In this document: piece by piece, positions 17,667-27,600 of the stretch | Position numbering within the stretch: position 1 is the stretch's first letter | Layout: each line of letters opens with the position of its first letter | Assembly: GCF_000306115.2 (NCBI RefSeq) | Contig: NZ_AKWX02000004.1 | Span: 482,501-546,500, forward strand | DNA: 64,000 nt | Source: Leptospira wolffii serovar Khorat str. Khorat-H2 | Lineage (GTDB): Bacteria; Spirochaetota; Leptospiria; Leptospirales; Leptospiraceae | Direction: 5' to 3' | Position numbers and translations under genes: made by a program | The notes under the pieces: generated by a model | What the model saw: only the letters and a program-made list of their open reading frames with translations | Told to the model about the DNA's origin: nothing | Database searches by the model: none

Positions 17667-19040
17667 TTACTCCATCTCGATGATAAGGAAAAGGGTGTCG
17701 TCTTCGAACTCGGCGTCTCCGAAAAAGGCCAAAAGTTCGGTCTGTACGAATTCCTTGAATTGTTTTAGGTCCCTCACGGACTTGTTTCTGTTCAGGATTT
17801 CTATCAGGCCTTCGCTTCCAAGCTGTTTTCCTTGCGGATTTCTATTCTCTATGAGGCCGTCCGTGTATAAGAACAATCTTTCTCCGGAAATAATGGGAAC
17901 GGAAACCAATTCCGCGATCGGTCTCTTGATCCCGAACCCCAAGATACTTCCTGTCGTTTCAATCTCCCGGAACTCCTCCCCGTTCTGGGAATGTATCAGA
18001 TACGGGTGTCCTCCGTTCGCAAAATGGATCTCCTTGGAGATAAAATCGAAGAAGATATATACCGCAGAGGCATGGTGGGACTTGAACTGCCGAAGCAGAG
18101 TCTCGTCCAAATATTCCAAAAGACGGACCGGGTGCAATTTCAATCGGTAAGGCATGGTAGCCACCATGATCTTGATGAAAGAGGCGACGAGGGCTGACGC
18201 GATCCCATGACCCGCGATATCCGTAAGAAACACTCCCGTGTTTCCTTCCCTTAATTGTATGAAATCGTAGAAATCTCCTCCGATTTCGTTGGGAGTGGAC
18301 CGGAAGACTTCATAACGGAATCCCTTGATGCTGATCTCTTCAGGAAATAAGGTCTCCTGCACTTTTCTCGCAATCTGCAGCTCGTGTTGTAGGAACCTAT
18401 ACTCCGAATCCAACTCCGAGGAAATTCTCACCAATCTCCTAACGATGACAACGATCGCGGTTCCGATCAAACTTAGGATCAGATATACCATGTCAGGCAC
18501 GAAAAGCACCAGAGGAAAACCGTGAATTGGGCCGTCTTTTAGTTTAAAGAAAACGAAACCTAGATGCAATAGAACGGAATAGAGCGCCGTCAAAAGACAG
18601 CCTTTTATTTTCAAACGAAACATTTGAAATAGTACGAGAAAGCCTACGAGCAGAAAATAATTATTATAAAGCTGTAAACTATGAAAATCGTCGAAAACGT
18701 AGAACGAGTCGTTTAGAATCAACATCACTAGAAACGTGATGGTGCAGTTTGTCCCGTGTATGACCGCGGGAAGATATTTTCTTTGGAAAGAAAGCACTAT
18801 GCTGAGAACGTTCAGGCTCAATATGAGACCGAAATAAACCGCGGCACGTCCGGAATCCCTGACTTCCGGAATCAAAAGCAGAAGATATACCGAAAAATGC
18901 AGGAAGAACGCCAAACGAATAAAGGATTGGTCGATCCTGACGAAATCTTTCCAGGCGCTTACTTCCTTGTAATTGAATTCCTTCTCCAGGAAAGTCCAAG
19001 GATTGAGTATACCTACGGCTTTTTTATCGGATGGATTCAT
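17667..19040 (-). CDS. Membrane-anchored SpoIIE-type phosphatase
   Basis: A 457-residue paralogue of the phosphatase at 6268. Six or so transmembrane helices (about residues 40-205) lead into a helical linker (EYRFLQHELQIARKVQETLF) and the PP2C-like domain. Metal-binding motifs GGDFYDF, LTDIAGHGIASALV, LFLYTDGLIENR and EDDTLFLIIEME are intact. Likely acts on a phosphorylated STAS protein in response to a membrane signal. Its ATG lies within the last 17 bases of the upstream secreted-protein gene, so translation is coupled. Confidence 0.93.
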   Translation of the reverse strand: MNPSDKKAVGILNPWTFLEKEFNYKEVSAWKDFVRIDQSFIRLAFFLHFSVYLLLLIPEVRDSGRAAVYFGLILSLNVLSIVLSFQRKYLPAVIHGTNCTITFLVMLILNDSFYVFDDFHSLQLYNNYFLLVGFLVLFQMFRLKIKGCLLTALYSVLLHLGFVFFKLKDGPIHGFPLVLFVPDMVYLILSLIGTAIVVIVRRLVRISSELDSEYRFLQHELQIARKVQETLFPEEISIKGFRYEVFRSTPNEIGGDFYDFIQLREGNTGVFLTDIAGHGIASALVASFIKIMVATMPYRLKLHPVRLLEYLDETLLRQFKSHHASAVYIFFDFISKEIHFANGGHPYLIHSQNGEEFREIETTGSILGFGIKRPIAELVSVPIISGERLFLYTDGLIENRNPQGKQLGSEGLIEILNRNKSVRDLKQFKEFVQTELLAFFGDAEFEDDTLFLIIEME

Positions 19041-19389
19041 CTAATACGTATTCGACGATTTCTGATCCGTTCATTCTGAGAAGAACATTGTATCCGGATT
19101 CCAGATACTTATCCAATTTCTCGGCGAGTTCCAAACCTTCCTTAGCGTCCCGGACCCGGATGAAAAACGGAGAGGATTTGGATTTATAATTATAAGGAAA
19201 TCTTTCATTAATCAGTAAAGTTAAGCGAAATCCTCCGGGTCGGGTTTCCAAAACGATATTGCTTACGTTCTTACGGTTGACGATTCTCTCCTGAACGGAA
19301 AGGCTCCAAGGATTCGTGACATCCGATACTAACGAAGTTCCGTTTGAAACCAGAAGGCCTGCGGAAAAAAACAAATGGGACCATCGCAT
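19024..19389 (-). CDS. Small exported protein of unknown function
   Basis: Taken from the ATG at 19389, the product is 121 residues and opens with a signal-like segment (MRWSHLFFSAGLLVSN). Earlier ATGs at 19437 and 19452 would add 16 to 21 polar residues in front of it. The mature part has alternating strand-like text (VSNIVLETRPGGFRLTLLIN; SPFFIRVRDAKEGLELAEKL) and a Tyr/Leu-rich C-terminus. No family recognised. It heads the four-gene operon and overlaps the phosphatase start, so it may be the periplasmic sensor for that phosphatase. That is inference from position only. Confidence 0.6.
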   Translation of the reverse strand: MRWSHLFFSAGLLVSNGTSLVSDVTNPWSLSVQERIVNRKNVSNIVLETRPGGFRLTLLINERFPYNYKSKSSPFFIRVRDAKEGLELAEKLDKYLESGYNVLLRMNGSEIVEYVLDESIR

Positions 19390-19606
19390 ACGGTTCGAGT
19401 CGGCCAAGCTGCCTTCGGATAAGTTTCCTGTATTCATGAGAAACAGGCACAAATCTTACAAGTGCGCCGAAGAATGCAAACCAATAACCCTGCATCGATC
19501 GCTTTAGTTTTTTGCGATGCAAAGAAAAATACTTTCCCTCTCCGCTAAAGTTTGGCAGTTTCCTTGCCGTATGTTTTTCGAACGCGTGAAGAAGTTCCTA
19601 CCCGAA

Positions 19607-20626
19607 ATGTGGCGATTCTTTGTCTTATCCATTCTAATTTTTACTATAGGCGACTGCGTCTTATTTAGAAAAGGAGAAAGGAATCCCTATGCGGAACTCT
19701 ATACCGCTCTTCCGATTTCCCAATCGAAGAACTATGTCGGCTTGGAGAATACGGATTGGGAATCTAGGATTCTATCTCTGGATGAGAACGCCAAAAATTA
19801 TGTGACTGCTCTGAATCGGATCGACGGTTTCGAGGAATCCCCTTCTCCTTCTTCTCTCTATCCTAAATTCCGCAAGGACCTAATCGCCGCGGTGAAAGCC
19901 ATGCCTTCTCCTGTTCTAAATCTCATGAAAAAGAAATTGGTTCGGATCTATGTTTGCGAGGAGCTGGGAGGCAGCGCGGTTACGGGAATGGTCCGAGAAA
20001 AGGACAAAGTCATCGGGGGATTCGTCATTCTGGATGCGAAGACTCTGGATAAGAAAGCCAACGAATGGATTACATTTAAAGAAAACTCTATATATAAAAA
20101 AGAAGAAACGAGAATCCGTATGGAAATCGAATCTTCGAAAGACAATACTCGCCAAAATGCGATTCGTTATATTTTACTCCATGAATTCGGACATATACTT
20201 TCGGAAACGGAGAATATAGGCCCTAACTCGTTGCAGGATTACAGATCCTTTTCCGGATATCCTTTCTTTCATAATATTTGGATAACGGAGAAGTATGCAG
20301 AGTCGGATCGAACCGAATTTCCGATTCGACCTAAAATCCAATTCTATCGAAATTCCGTTTCTTTAGAGGAAGAATGGAGGAATATTTATCCGATCCTGGA
20401 AAATAGCATTTATCCCACATTATACGCGGCGAATAACGCGGACGACTTCTTTGCGGAATCTTTCGTATCTTACGTGCATGTGATTTTGGAGAAAAAACCC
20501 TGGAAGCTACAGGTAATTCGAAAAAATAAAATATTATTCGAAATGGGAAATGGGATCGAAAAACCGGCGTTAGACAAGCAAAGGGAAAGAATCGGAAGAA
20601 TCTTCCTTAGATCCGATCTTCCTTAA
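19607..20626 (+). CDS. Putative zinc-metallopeptidase lipoprotein
   Basis: From ATG 19607 the product is 339 residues. Its lipoprotein signal MWRFFVLSILIFTIGDC has the lipobox IGDC. Longer starts exist at 19517 and 19586 (GTG). The motif LLHEFGHILSE near residue 192 is a perfect HExxH zinc site, and a downstream glutamate in DDFFAESFVSYVHV could be the third ligand, giving a gluzincin-like arrangement. No named peptidase family was recognised. It converges on the chemoreceptor gene with 18 bases between. Localisation is predicted as membrane-anchored, facing the periplasm or surface. Confidence 0.75.
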   Translation: MWRFFVLSILIFTIGDCVLFRKGERNPYAELYTALPISQSKNYVGLENTDWESRILSLDENAKNYVTALNRIDGFEESPSPSSLYPKFRKDLIAAVKAMPSPVLNLMKKKLVRIYVCEELGGSAVTGMVREKDKVIGGFVILDAKTLDKKANEWITFKENSIYKKEETRIRMEIESSKDNTRQNAIRYILLHEFGHILSETENIGPNSLQDYRSFSGYPFFHNIWITEKYAESDRTEFPIRPKIQFYRNSVSLEEEWRNIYPILENSIYPTLYAANNADDFFAESFVSYVHVILEKKPWKLQVIRKNKILFEMGNGIEKPALDKQRERIGRIFLRSDLP

Positions 20627-20644
20627 AAAAATTGTATCGAGGGA

Positions 20645-22711
20645 TTATAATTTGAATTTGTCCACGGAGCGAAGTAATCCTTCGGACTGACCGTGCATCT
20701 CTCCCGAATAAGAAGTAAGATCGTCCGCACCCGAAGCCACTTCCTGGGTTCCGTCAGAGATAGATACTATGGTTTTCGTGATCTCGTCCGTCGCTCTCTT
20801 CTGCTCCTGGACCGCTTCTTCTATCTGCAAGCTGAAACTCATAAGAGAATTAGCCGACTGATGGATATCCTCCGTATTCTTCTCTTGGGTTCTCACCGAA
20901 TCCAAAACTTTCTTCGCGGATAATCCGAACGAATCCACGCTAGTCCTTAACTTGCGCAGTATCTCGCTCGCTTCCTTCACCTTACGGTTTCCGTTATGAA
21001 CCGCATCGTTTGTCGAGTCGACAAGCCCGCCTATCTCTTGCACGGACGTGGATGTCTGGGAAGCAAGCTTGCCTATCTCTTCCGCGACCACCGCGAATCC
21101 TTTACCGGCATCTCCCGCCCTTGCCGCCTCTATCGCCGCATTGAGAGCCAATAGATTCGTCTTCTCGGATATTTCAGTGATTAAGGACAAGATCTCGTTG
21201 ATACGACTCGCGCTCTCCGCGATCTCATCCATGGCCCGGTTCGTCTCCACCATCGCACTTTCTCCCGTGATCGCCCTCTCTTGAGATTCCGACGCCACTT
21301 GCGATAAAGTCTGCATCTCCGCGTTGATCGTGCCTATCTGTTCTCGGAGTAACACTACGTTCGTGTCTATCTCCTTCATATTCTCTATGGCTCTTTCCAT
21401 GGACTTGCGAACATTCTCCGCGGATGCGGCGAGTTCCTCCACTGCGGCGCTCGATTCTTCCGCCGCCGAAGCTTGGGCCTGGGCTATATCGGAAAAATTA
21501 CGAGACGACTCTGCCATCTGATCCGATGTGCTATTCAGTTTCTTGGACGAGGTCTTGATATCCTGGATGATCTTGGAGAGGTTCATCTTCATAGAATCCA
21601 TCGATTTTAGAAGTTTGCCTATCTCGTCCTCCCTGGATGTTTCGGAAGACGCTGTCAGATCTCCATCCGCGATCTTTTCCGAGAAGCCTATCGCTTCCAA
21701 GAGGCCGCTCGTGATCAGACGATTGAAGATCAAATTCAGGATCAGTAGAATGATTACCATGATTACAAAAGAAGACAGAATCGTCTGTAACACCACTCCT
21801 CTCAGGTCCGACCAAAAAATGGAATCGGGGATCGCGACTTCCACCGCCCAGGATTTCTCGTAATTTCCGAGTACGAACGGAAAGAAATGATGCCCTTCTC
21901 CATCCCAATGCAAGGAAAACGGTTTTCCCGCCGCCATAGCCTCGGTGATCTCCCGCAAGCGCTCCTGATCGGGTATCATTTTGCCGACTAAAGCCGGATC
22001 CTTTCCGTTGGCGGCATAGGTGCCATTGGGAGAAATCAACGTTAGGTGCCCTTCTTCTCTAAAAGGACGAATCGGTCCCAGTAAAGATTGTAGATTGTCC
22101 ATGGAGAGGTCCATGCCTACCACCCCCGCAAAGGAGTTATTTCGAATCACCGGCTTAACCAGGGATACCATGAGGACTTCCCTTCCCCCTACGGGATAAG
22201 CGAAAGGGTCGGCCACGAAATCCTTTCGCGTTTTCTTGGGAATATTATAGAAACCTCCCGATTCGTCCTCTTTATCGTAATAGATCACCGGTTCCACTTG
22301 GAGATCGTCTTTGGATTTATTGGCGTAGGGAATGAATCTGCCGCTAGCATCGTGATACGGCGCATTCTTGTATTTTCCGTCCTGGTCGTCGAAGGCATTC
22401 GGTTCGAATACCACCCAAGTACCGAAATAAAACGGATTCGCTCCGGCCAATTTTTTGAGAGCATCTACCGTTTCCGTTCTGCTTGGACGAGAGGTCTCCA
22501 GCATAAACTGGATTCCCCGAAGAGAGCCGAAGGCCAGATTCAGAAAGTCCTTTACTTCGTAGGCGAATCTTTCTCCCGCCATCTTGGATCCGGAATCCAC
22601 CTGAGACTTCAGATTGAAATAGGATCCGAAGGAATTGATCGCGGTCAGAATAATCGACCCGGAAATCAAAACTACGGAAAGATATAATGAAATTCTAAAT
22701 CTGATGCTCAT
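20645..22711 (-). CDS. Methyl-accepting chemotaxis protein, dCache sensor
   Basis: A 688-residue chemoreceptor. A transmembrane helix (about 8-28) leads to a periplasmic double-Cache domain (about 30-290; [40 protein letters not shown]). A second transmembrane helix (about 296-325), a HAMP domain and a long signalling coiled coil follow. The conserved hairpin tip [19 protein letters not shown] that contacts CheA/CheW is intact. No C-terminal pentapeptide tether is seen. The dCache is clearly related to that of the histidine kinase at 29593. It is 13 bases downstream of the outer-membrane protein gene, so they form an operon. Confidence 0.95.
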   Translation of the reverse strand: MSIRFRISLYLSVVLISGSIILTAINSFGSYFNLKSQVDSGSKMAGERFAYEVKDFLNLAFGSLRGIQFMLETSRPSRTETVDALKKLAGANPFYFGTWVVFEPNAFDDQDGKYKNAPYHDASGRFIPYANKSKDDLQVEPVIYYDKEDESGGFYNIPKKTRKDFVADPFAYPVGGREVLMVSLVKPVIRNNSFAGVVGMDLSMDNLQSLLGPIRPFREEGHLTLISPNGTYAANGKDPALVGKMIPDQERLREITEAMAAGKPFSLHWDGEGHHFFPFVLGNYEKSWAVEVAIPDSIFWSDLRGVVLQTILSSFVIMVIILLILNLIFNRLITSGLLEAIGFSEKIADGDLTASSETSREDEIGKLLKSMDSMKMNLSKIIQDIKTSSKKLNSTSDQMAESSRNFSDIAQAQASAAEESSAAVEELAASAENVRKSMERAIENMKEIDTNVVLLREQIGTINAEMQTLSQVASESQERAITGESAMVETNRAMDEIAESASRINEILSLITEISEKTNLLALNAAIEAARAGDAGKGFAVVAEEIGKLASQTSTSVQEIGGLVDSTNDAVHNGNRKVKEASEILRKLRTSVDSFGLSAKKVLDSVRTQEKNTEDIHQSANSLMSFSLQIEEAVQEQKRATDEITKTIVSISDGTQEVASGADDLTSYSGEMHGQSEGLLRSVDKFKL

Positions 22712-22724
22712 CTCTCTACCTTAC

Positions 22725-24302
22725 TTAGAAATTTTGACTAAAGCCTATACTGAACCAGACCAAATGGGCCGGTATCTTTTGCAATAGGTAGGACTCCCTT
22801 ACTGATTGACGAAGTTGATCCGGTATGGAAGTAGAGGAGCTGATATAATCCAATACGAGCTGATTGGTAGGACCGTTCACTTTGGCGGGATCCACGATCT
22901 TTCCGTCCTTAGTACTTGTGTTTACGTATCCTCCCGTGGCTCCGTAATAATTATCCGTATCGTACATATACAGATTCGGTCTCCAAACGTCGGCAGCCTT
23001 TACGAAGAATTTTCCGAAAAAGAAAGTAAGAGTCGAAGTGATGTCCTGGATTCCGTATCGGTTATCCACGATATTATTGCTCATCGCGTAGCCTATATTC
23101 ACTTGCGGAAGGATTCTAAAAAATTTATCCTGAAAGAACTCGTGCCCCATTGTTAAGGAAAGATAATTCTTACCCGCCATGAGCCCCGCATTCTCCTGTG
23201 AAAACTGGGTATAAAATGAAATCGTAGGATTCGCCCATTGCAAAAAAGGAAGTTTCCAGAAAAAGAAATATTCCTGCCAAGCCAATCGGGTGATCTGAGT
23301 GGACGGGTTATTGGCTCCCGAAACTCCCTGAGCCGCCGGGGAATTAAATCCTCCCAAAGCTGGAGATAGATAAGCATTACTCTTTTGGAATGTGTTGTAA
23401 AACCAAATCCCTGCGGTAAAGGTCCCCCAACTAGTCTTCTCGAAATTATAATAAAAAGCGTAGAATAGACCGTCCGATCTTTTCATACCGTTCTGTTCCT
23501 TCTTAAATCCCGGGACGTCGCCTCCGCATGTGGATCCGGTCTGAGCATTTCCCGCCAAAAAATTATTCTGGGTATCGTAGGGACAAGCGGAGTTCAGCGC
23601 ATCTGGAGAAGGCGCCGAAAAAGGACTCAAAGAGCCGGCTGCTCCTTGTCCGGGATAAGCGGGCCCGGGACCGCCCGGATACATTTGGAATCTTCCGTCA
23701 TTATCCCTGTCGTTTCTTTCCGTTAATTGAAAATTTCCCCAAAACTGTACCTGGAGCCCTTTCAAAGGAGTGTTAAAAGTCAGAGTGGGTTGATAAGAAG
23801 GTACGAAAGTCATAGCTCGATAACTCTCGTTGTTTCTTCTATTATTGATTTCTCCGGAGAAACTAAGTCCCCGCCAAATAAAGTCCGTCACCACTTCATG
23901 GATTACTTCTATGGAAGTATCCCCTCCGTTACCGTTGGAAGACCCGCCGCTCGGACCGTACATATTCGGGGGAGAAGTTTCCACATGGGATTGGGGAATA
24001 TCCGAAACCCTAGTCGGAGGTTGGGTCTTCTTGTCGGGGGTCGCGGTAGCGGGAACGTTAGTAGTCGGTTTCCCTTTTTCATAGCTGACCTGGGCCACGA
24101 ATTCCTTATCCAAAAATCTAACGAAATCCTCGTTCTCCGCGATCAGTACTTTTTCGTCGTCCTCCAATACAATCTTTCCTCGAACAATCTGACCGTTCTT
24201 TAAACGAACGAAATCCGCTCCTAAGATCTCGATAGAGGTTAGAAACATAACGCATAGGTATGCGAAAAACCGTGGATAATTCGGCCGAATTCCAGGGAAC
24301 AT
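22725..24302 (-). CDS. Predicted outer-membrane beta-barrel protein
   Basis: A 525-residue exported protein. A signal peptide (FFAYLCVMFLTSIEILGA) precedes a short SH3-like strand domain (FVRLKNGQIVRGKIVLEDDE, about 30-75) and a proline/threonine/glycine-rich linker (about 85-130). The rest shows alternating amphipathic strands rich in Tyr, Phe and Trp and ends in Phe (FSIGFSQNF), the usual beta-barrel C-terminal signature. No specific porin family was recognised. AGGAG lies ten bases before the ATG. Operon pairing with a chemoreceptor suggests the barrel may admit the compound that the receptor senses; this is inference. Confidence 0.8.
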   Translation of the reverse strand: MFPGIRPNYPRFFAYLCVMFLTSIEILGADFVRLKNGQIVRGKIVLEDDEKVLIAENEDFVRFLDKEFVAQVSYEKGKPTTNVPATATPDKKTQPPTRVSDIPQSHVETSPPNMYGPSGGSSNGNGGDTSIEVIHEVVTDFIWRGLSFSGEINNRRNNESYRAMTFVPSYQPTLTFNTPLKGLQVQFWGNFQLTERNDRDNDGRFQMYPGGPGPAYPGQGAAGSLSPFSAPSPDALNSACPYDTQNNFLAGNAQTGSTCGGDVPGFKKEQNGMKRSDGLFYAFYYNFEKTSWGTFTAGIWFYNTFQKSNAYLSPALGGFNSPAAQGVSGANNPSTQITRLAWQEYFFFWKLPFLQWANPTISFYTQFSQENAGLMAGKNYLSLTMGHEFFQDKFFRILPQVNIGYAMSNNIVDNRYGIQDITSTLTFFFGKFFVKAADVWRPNLYMYDTDNYYGATGGYVNTSTKDGKIVDPAKVNGPTNQLVLDYISSSTSIPDQLRQSVRESYLLQKIPAHLVWFSIGFSQNF

Positions 24303-24639
24303 AAATAGTTTTCTCCTAATAAAAAGGGCGGGCGACCCTTCTCCAAAATCGCTTCCGGATTCGAACGTAAGAAATCCGAACAGAGGAAACGGATTTTAAT
24401 CAATGATGCGAATTATGGAAATTTCTTTTCAGTCCCATTCGAAAAAAAGAGAAAGCATTAAGTCCCTATGTTTCGGGAGGTTTCGGGAGAATTACGATTT
24501 TGCTAAACGAATCCGGGAAGGGTTCGCAAAAGGTTTTCTTTTGCCTTAATATTCCCATAGGGATTCCATACTCTAAGCACACTTGGGATAAGAACAGGTT
24601 CGAACCCTCCGCCCATTTTTTTATTTTCAAACGGATATT
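24303..24639. promoter_or_regulatory. Divergent upstream region, no gene seen
   Basis: This 337-base interval separates the outer-membrane protein and the PAS-kinase genes. No reading frame is convincing. It contains a tandem TTTCGGGAGG / TTTCGGGAGA direct repeat (near 24473-24492), several A/T-rich tracts suited to promoters in both directions, and GGGCGGGCGACCC just before the outer-membrane gene's ribosome-binding site. No defined promoter was recognised. Confidence 0.4.
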
Positions 24640-27600
24640 TTGGCCCTTTACTATGTGAACTGCGTGGAAACCAGAAAGAAAAAGAAATCCCCGAAAGATC
24701 CGGACAAAGAGCTCAAAGAGGCTCGCGAGAAAATCCGAGAATTGGAAGGAAAGATCAAAAATCTTTCTTCCGGTGCCAAATCGTATTCTCGCCTATTAAG
24801 GAATCTTCTGGATAACTCCCCTTCCGTCATAACCATCTTGGATTGTAAATCCGGACAATTCGTAGAAGTGAATTCCACCGCGGAAAAACTCTTCGGATAT
24901 TCCAGAAAGGAATTTATGAAGATGGGTCCGGCCGATATCTCTCCCGAATTCCAACCGGGAGGGATGGATTCCAAATCGGCGGCTCTCGAAAAAATCAAAC
25001 TCGCGCTCCAAGGAGATACCCCTACTTTCTTATGGGAGCATAGCCATAAGGATGGTACGTCCATTCCTTGCAGGATATATTTGGTTAAAGTCCCGGGCTC
25101 CAAGGCTTTGGTACAAGGAAACATCCTAGATCTGCGCCCAGATATGGAAAGAGACGCTCTCTCTCAAAGCAGACAACAAAAATTGGATCTAGTCATCAAA
25201 TCGGCCGACCTGGGATTCTGGGATTGGAATATTCCGAAAGGCAGTCTTTCTCCTAATGAAAGATGGCTAACCTTACTCGGATTCGCCCCCAATGAGATCA
25301 CTCCCGATTATCCTTTCTGGCAATCCAGAGTTCATCCGGAAGATTTTCCCAGGACGATCACTCTGCTACAGGAGCATCTAGAAGGAAAAACGGAACTTTT
25401 CGATACCGATTTTAGAATGTTATGTAAGGACGGATCCTATCGCTGGATTCGTTCCAGAGGAAAAGTCTGGGAGAGAAACGAGAAAGGAGAACCTATCCGA
25501 GCGCTCGGTATCCATTTAGATATCCACGAATCCAAGGAAATCGCCAGGCAATTGGCGGAGAAAGAAAGAACATTAGACGTCGCCGTCCAAGGCTCCAATC
25601 TCGGAATCTGGGACTATAATATAGCCAGCGGTGCTCATACCGTGGACGATAACTGGATCAGAATGATCGGTTACAATCCGGGAGAGATCGAACCGAGTTA
25701 CGAATTTTGGGAGAATGCGCTCCATCCGGATGATAGGGAAAAAACGAACGAGTGTTGGAGAAAATACGCCGCGGGAGAATCGGAAGCTTATTCCGCGACC
25801 TTTCGGTTAAAATGCAAAGATGGATCCTATAAATGGATCATGACTCGCGGAAAAATCGCGGAGCAGGACGCGAAAGGAAGCGCGACACGAATCATCGGGA
25901 TTCATATAGATCTGACCGAACAAAAGATGATCGAAGAGGAACTCAGGGAAACCAAACTCTTCTTGGATCGGGCCCAAAGAACCGCTAAAATAGGAAGCTG
26001 GGAATACGATACGAATTCCGGAAAGGTCACCGCTTCGGAGGGAATGATCCAGATCTTCGGGACGGATCAAGTCGGAGGTTCGAGAGGATTGGAAAGAATC
26101 CATCCGGACGACCAGGAAATGACCCTCGAACATTTCGCTCGATGCATAGAAGACGCCGTAGGAGGAGAGATAGAATACAAGATCGTAACTCCTTCCGGAG
26201 AGGAAAAAATCATTCTGAACCGCACCGACTTCATTAAGAACTCGGAAGGCAAGGTGCAAAAGTTATTAGGTACGATCCAAGACGTAACGCTGGAAAGAAA
26301 TAGGGAAAAAGAGGAAAGAAAGAAAAGAGCCCTAGAACATTTGACCGCCTCCATTTCCGCAGATCTGATCAATCAACCTTCCTTGGAAATAGAGGAAGCA
26401 GTCCGGAACTCCATCGAAAGACTCACGAATTATTTCCAGATGAGTCGAGGAACTGTCATAACCTACGATCTGGAAAATCAGACTCGCCGAATATCGTTCG
26501 AATATGTCAGCCCTAATTCCAAATACCATGAAAAAAGTTGGGAAGGATTCCTTCCGGTTAACGTGGATAATCCTCAAACTCAGAAAATATTCTCCTCCGA
26601 AATCGTTCTCATAGAGGAGCAAGACATAGAGCGTATGGAGGAGGGATTACGAAATCTCATACGAAGATTCGAAATCTGTTTTTTGATCGCAGTACCTCTC
26701 CGATTGGAAGGAAGAGTGATCGGAGTATTGGTTCTTAGTAGCGAGAAAACGTTCGCCGATTCCGGAATCCATCTGGGACAATCGGAGGTATCGAGCCTAA
26801 GAGGGATCGGCGATATTCTTACGAACGCGTTGGAAAGAAAAAGGAAGAATTCGGAGCTAATCGCGGAAAGAGACCTCCTTTCTAGCATTATGGAGACGTC
26901 AGTTGCCGCGGTCACCGTTCTGAACCCTCAGGGAGAGATCCTCTACGCGAACGCTTCCGCAGAAAGAGTACTAGGACTAAGACTGGAATCCCTGAAACAA
27001 AGAAAATACAATTCTCCGGAATGGAAAGCTACTGCGATCGACGGAGGAGAATGGACTCCCGAAGACCAGCCCTTCGCAAGAGTTCTATCCACCGGGCAAC
27101 CGGTTTCCGACGTAAGGCATGCGATAGAAGATACCCAAGGAAATAAGAAATATCTGTCCATAAACGGTGCTCCCGTCAAGGAACCTACGGGAGAAATCAA
27201 ACTTCTCGTTTTTCTAATATTAGATATCACCGAATCGCTGCTTGCGGAACGGGCCTTACAACAAAGCGAAGAAAGATACAGAAGGGTCGCGGAACAAACG
27301 GGACAAATGGTTTACGATTACGATATTCCGAGCGGCAGAATCACTTGGGCCGGTGCCGTGGAAAAAATCACCGGCTATAATTTGAAGGAATTCCAGGAAG
27401 TCAACGGAGGCCTAATCACCGAATTCATTCATCCGGAAGATAGACAAAGAGTCGCCGATAGAATCCGGGAGGCTAAAGAGAACGGAGGTTATTTCACTTC
27501 AGAGTATAGATTCTTAAGAAAAGACGGCAAGTATATCATCGTGGAGGATAAAGGAGTATTCGTAATGAGTTCCCAATCCCAGAGCGATCGTCTTTTGGGG

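Noticed and set aside
17443..18150. Long plus-strand open frame (235 codons)
   Set aside because: It lies across the enoyl-CoA hydratase and SpoIIE genes in antisense, and the product is low-complexity Ser/Pro-rich with no domain. The minus-strand genes have complete catalytic motifs.
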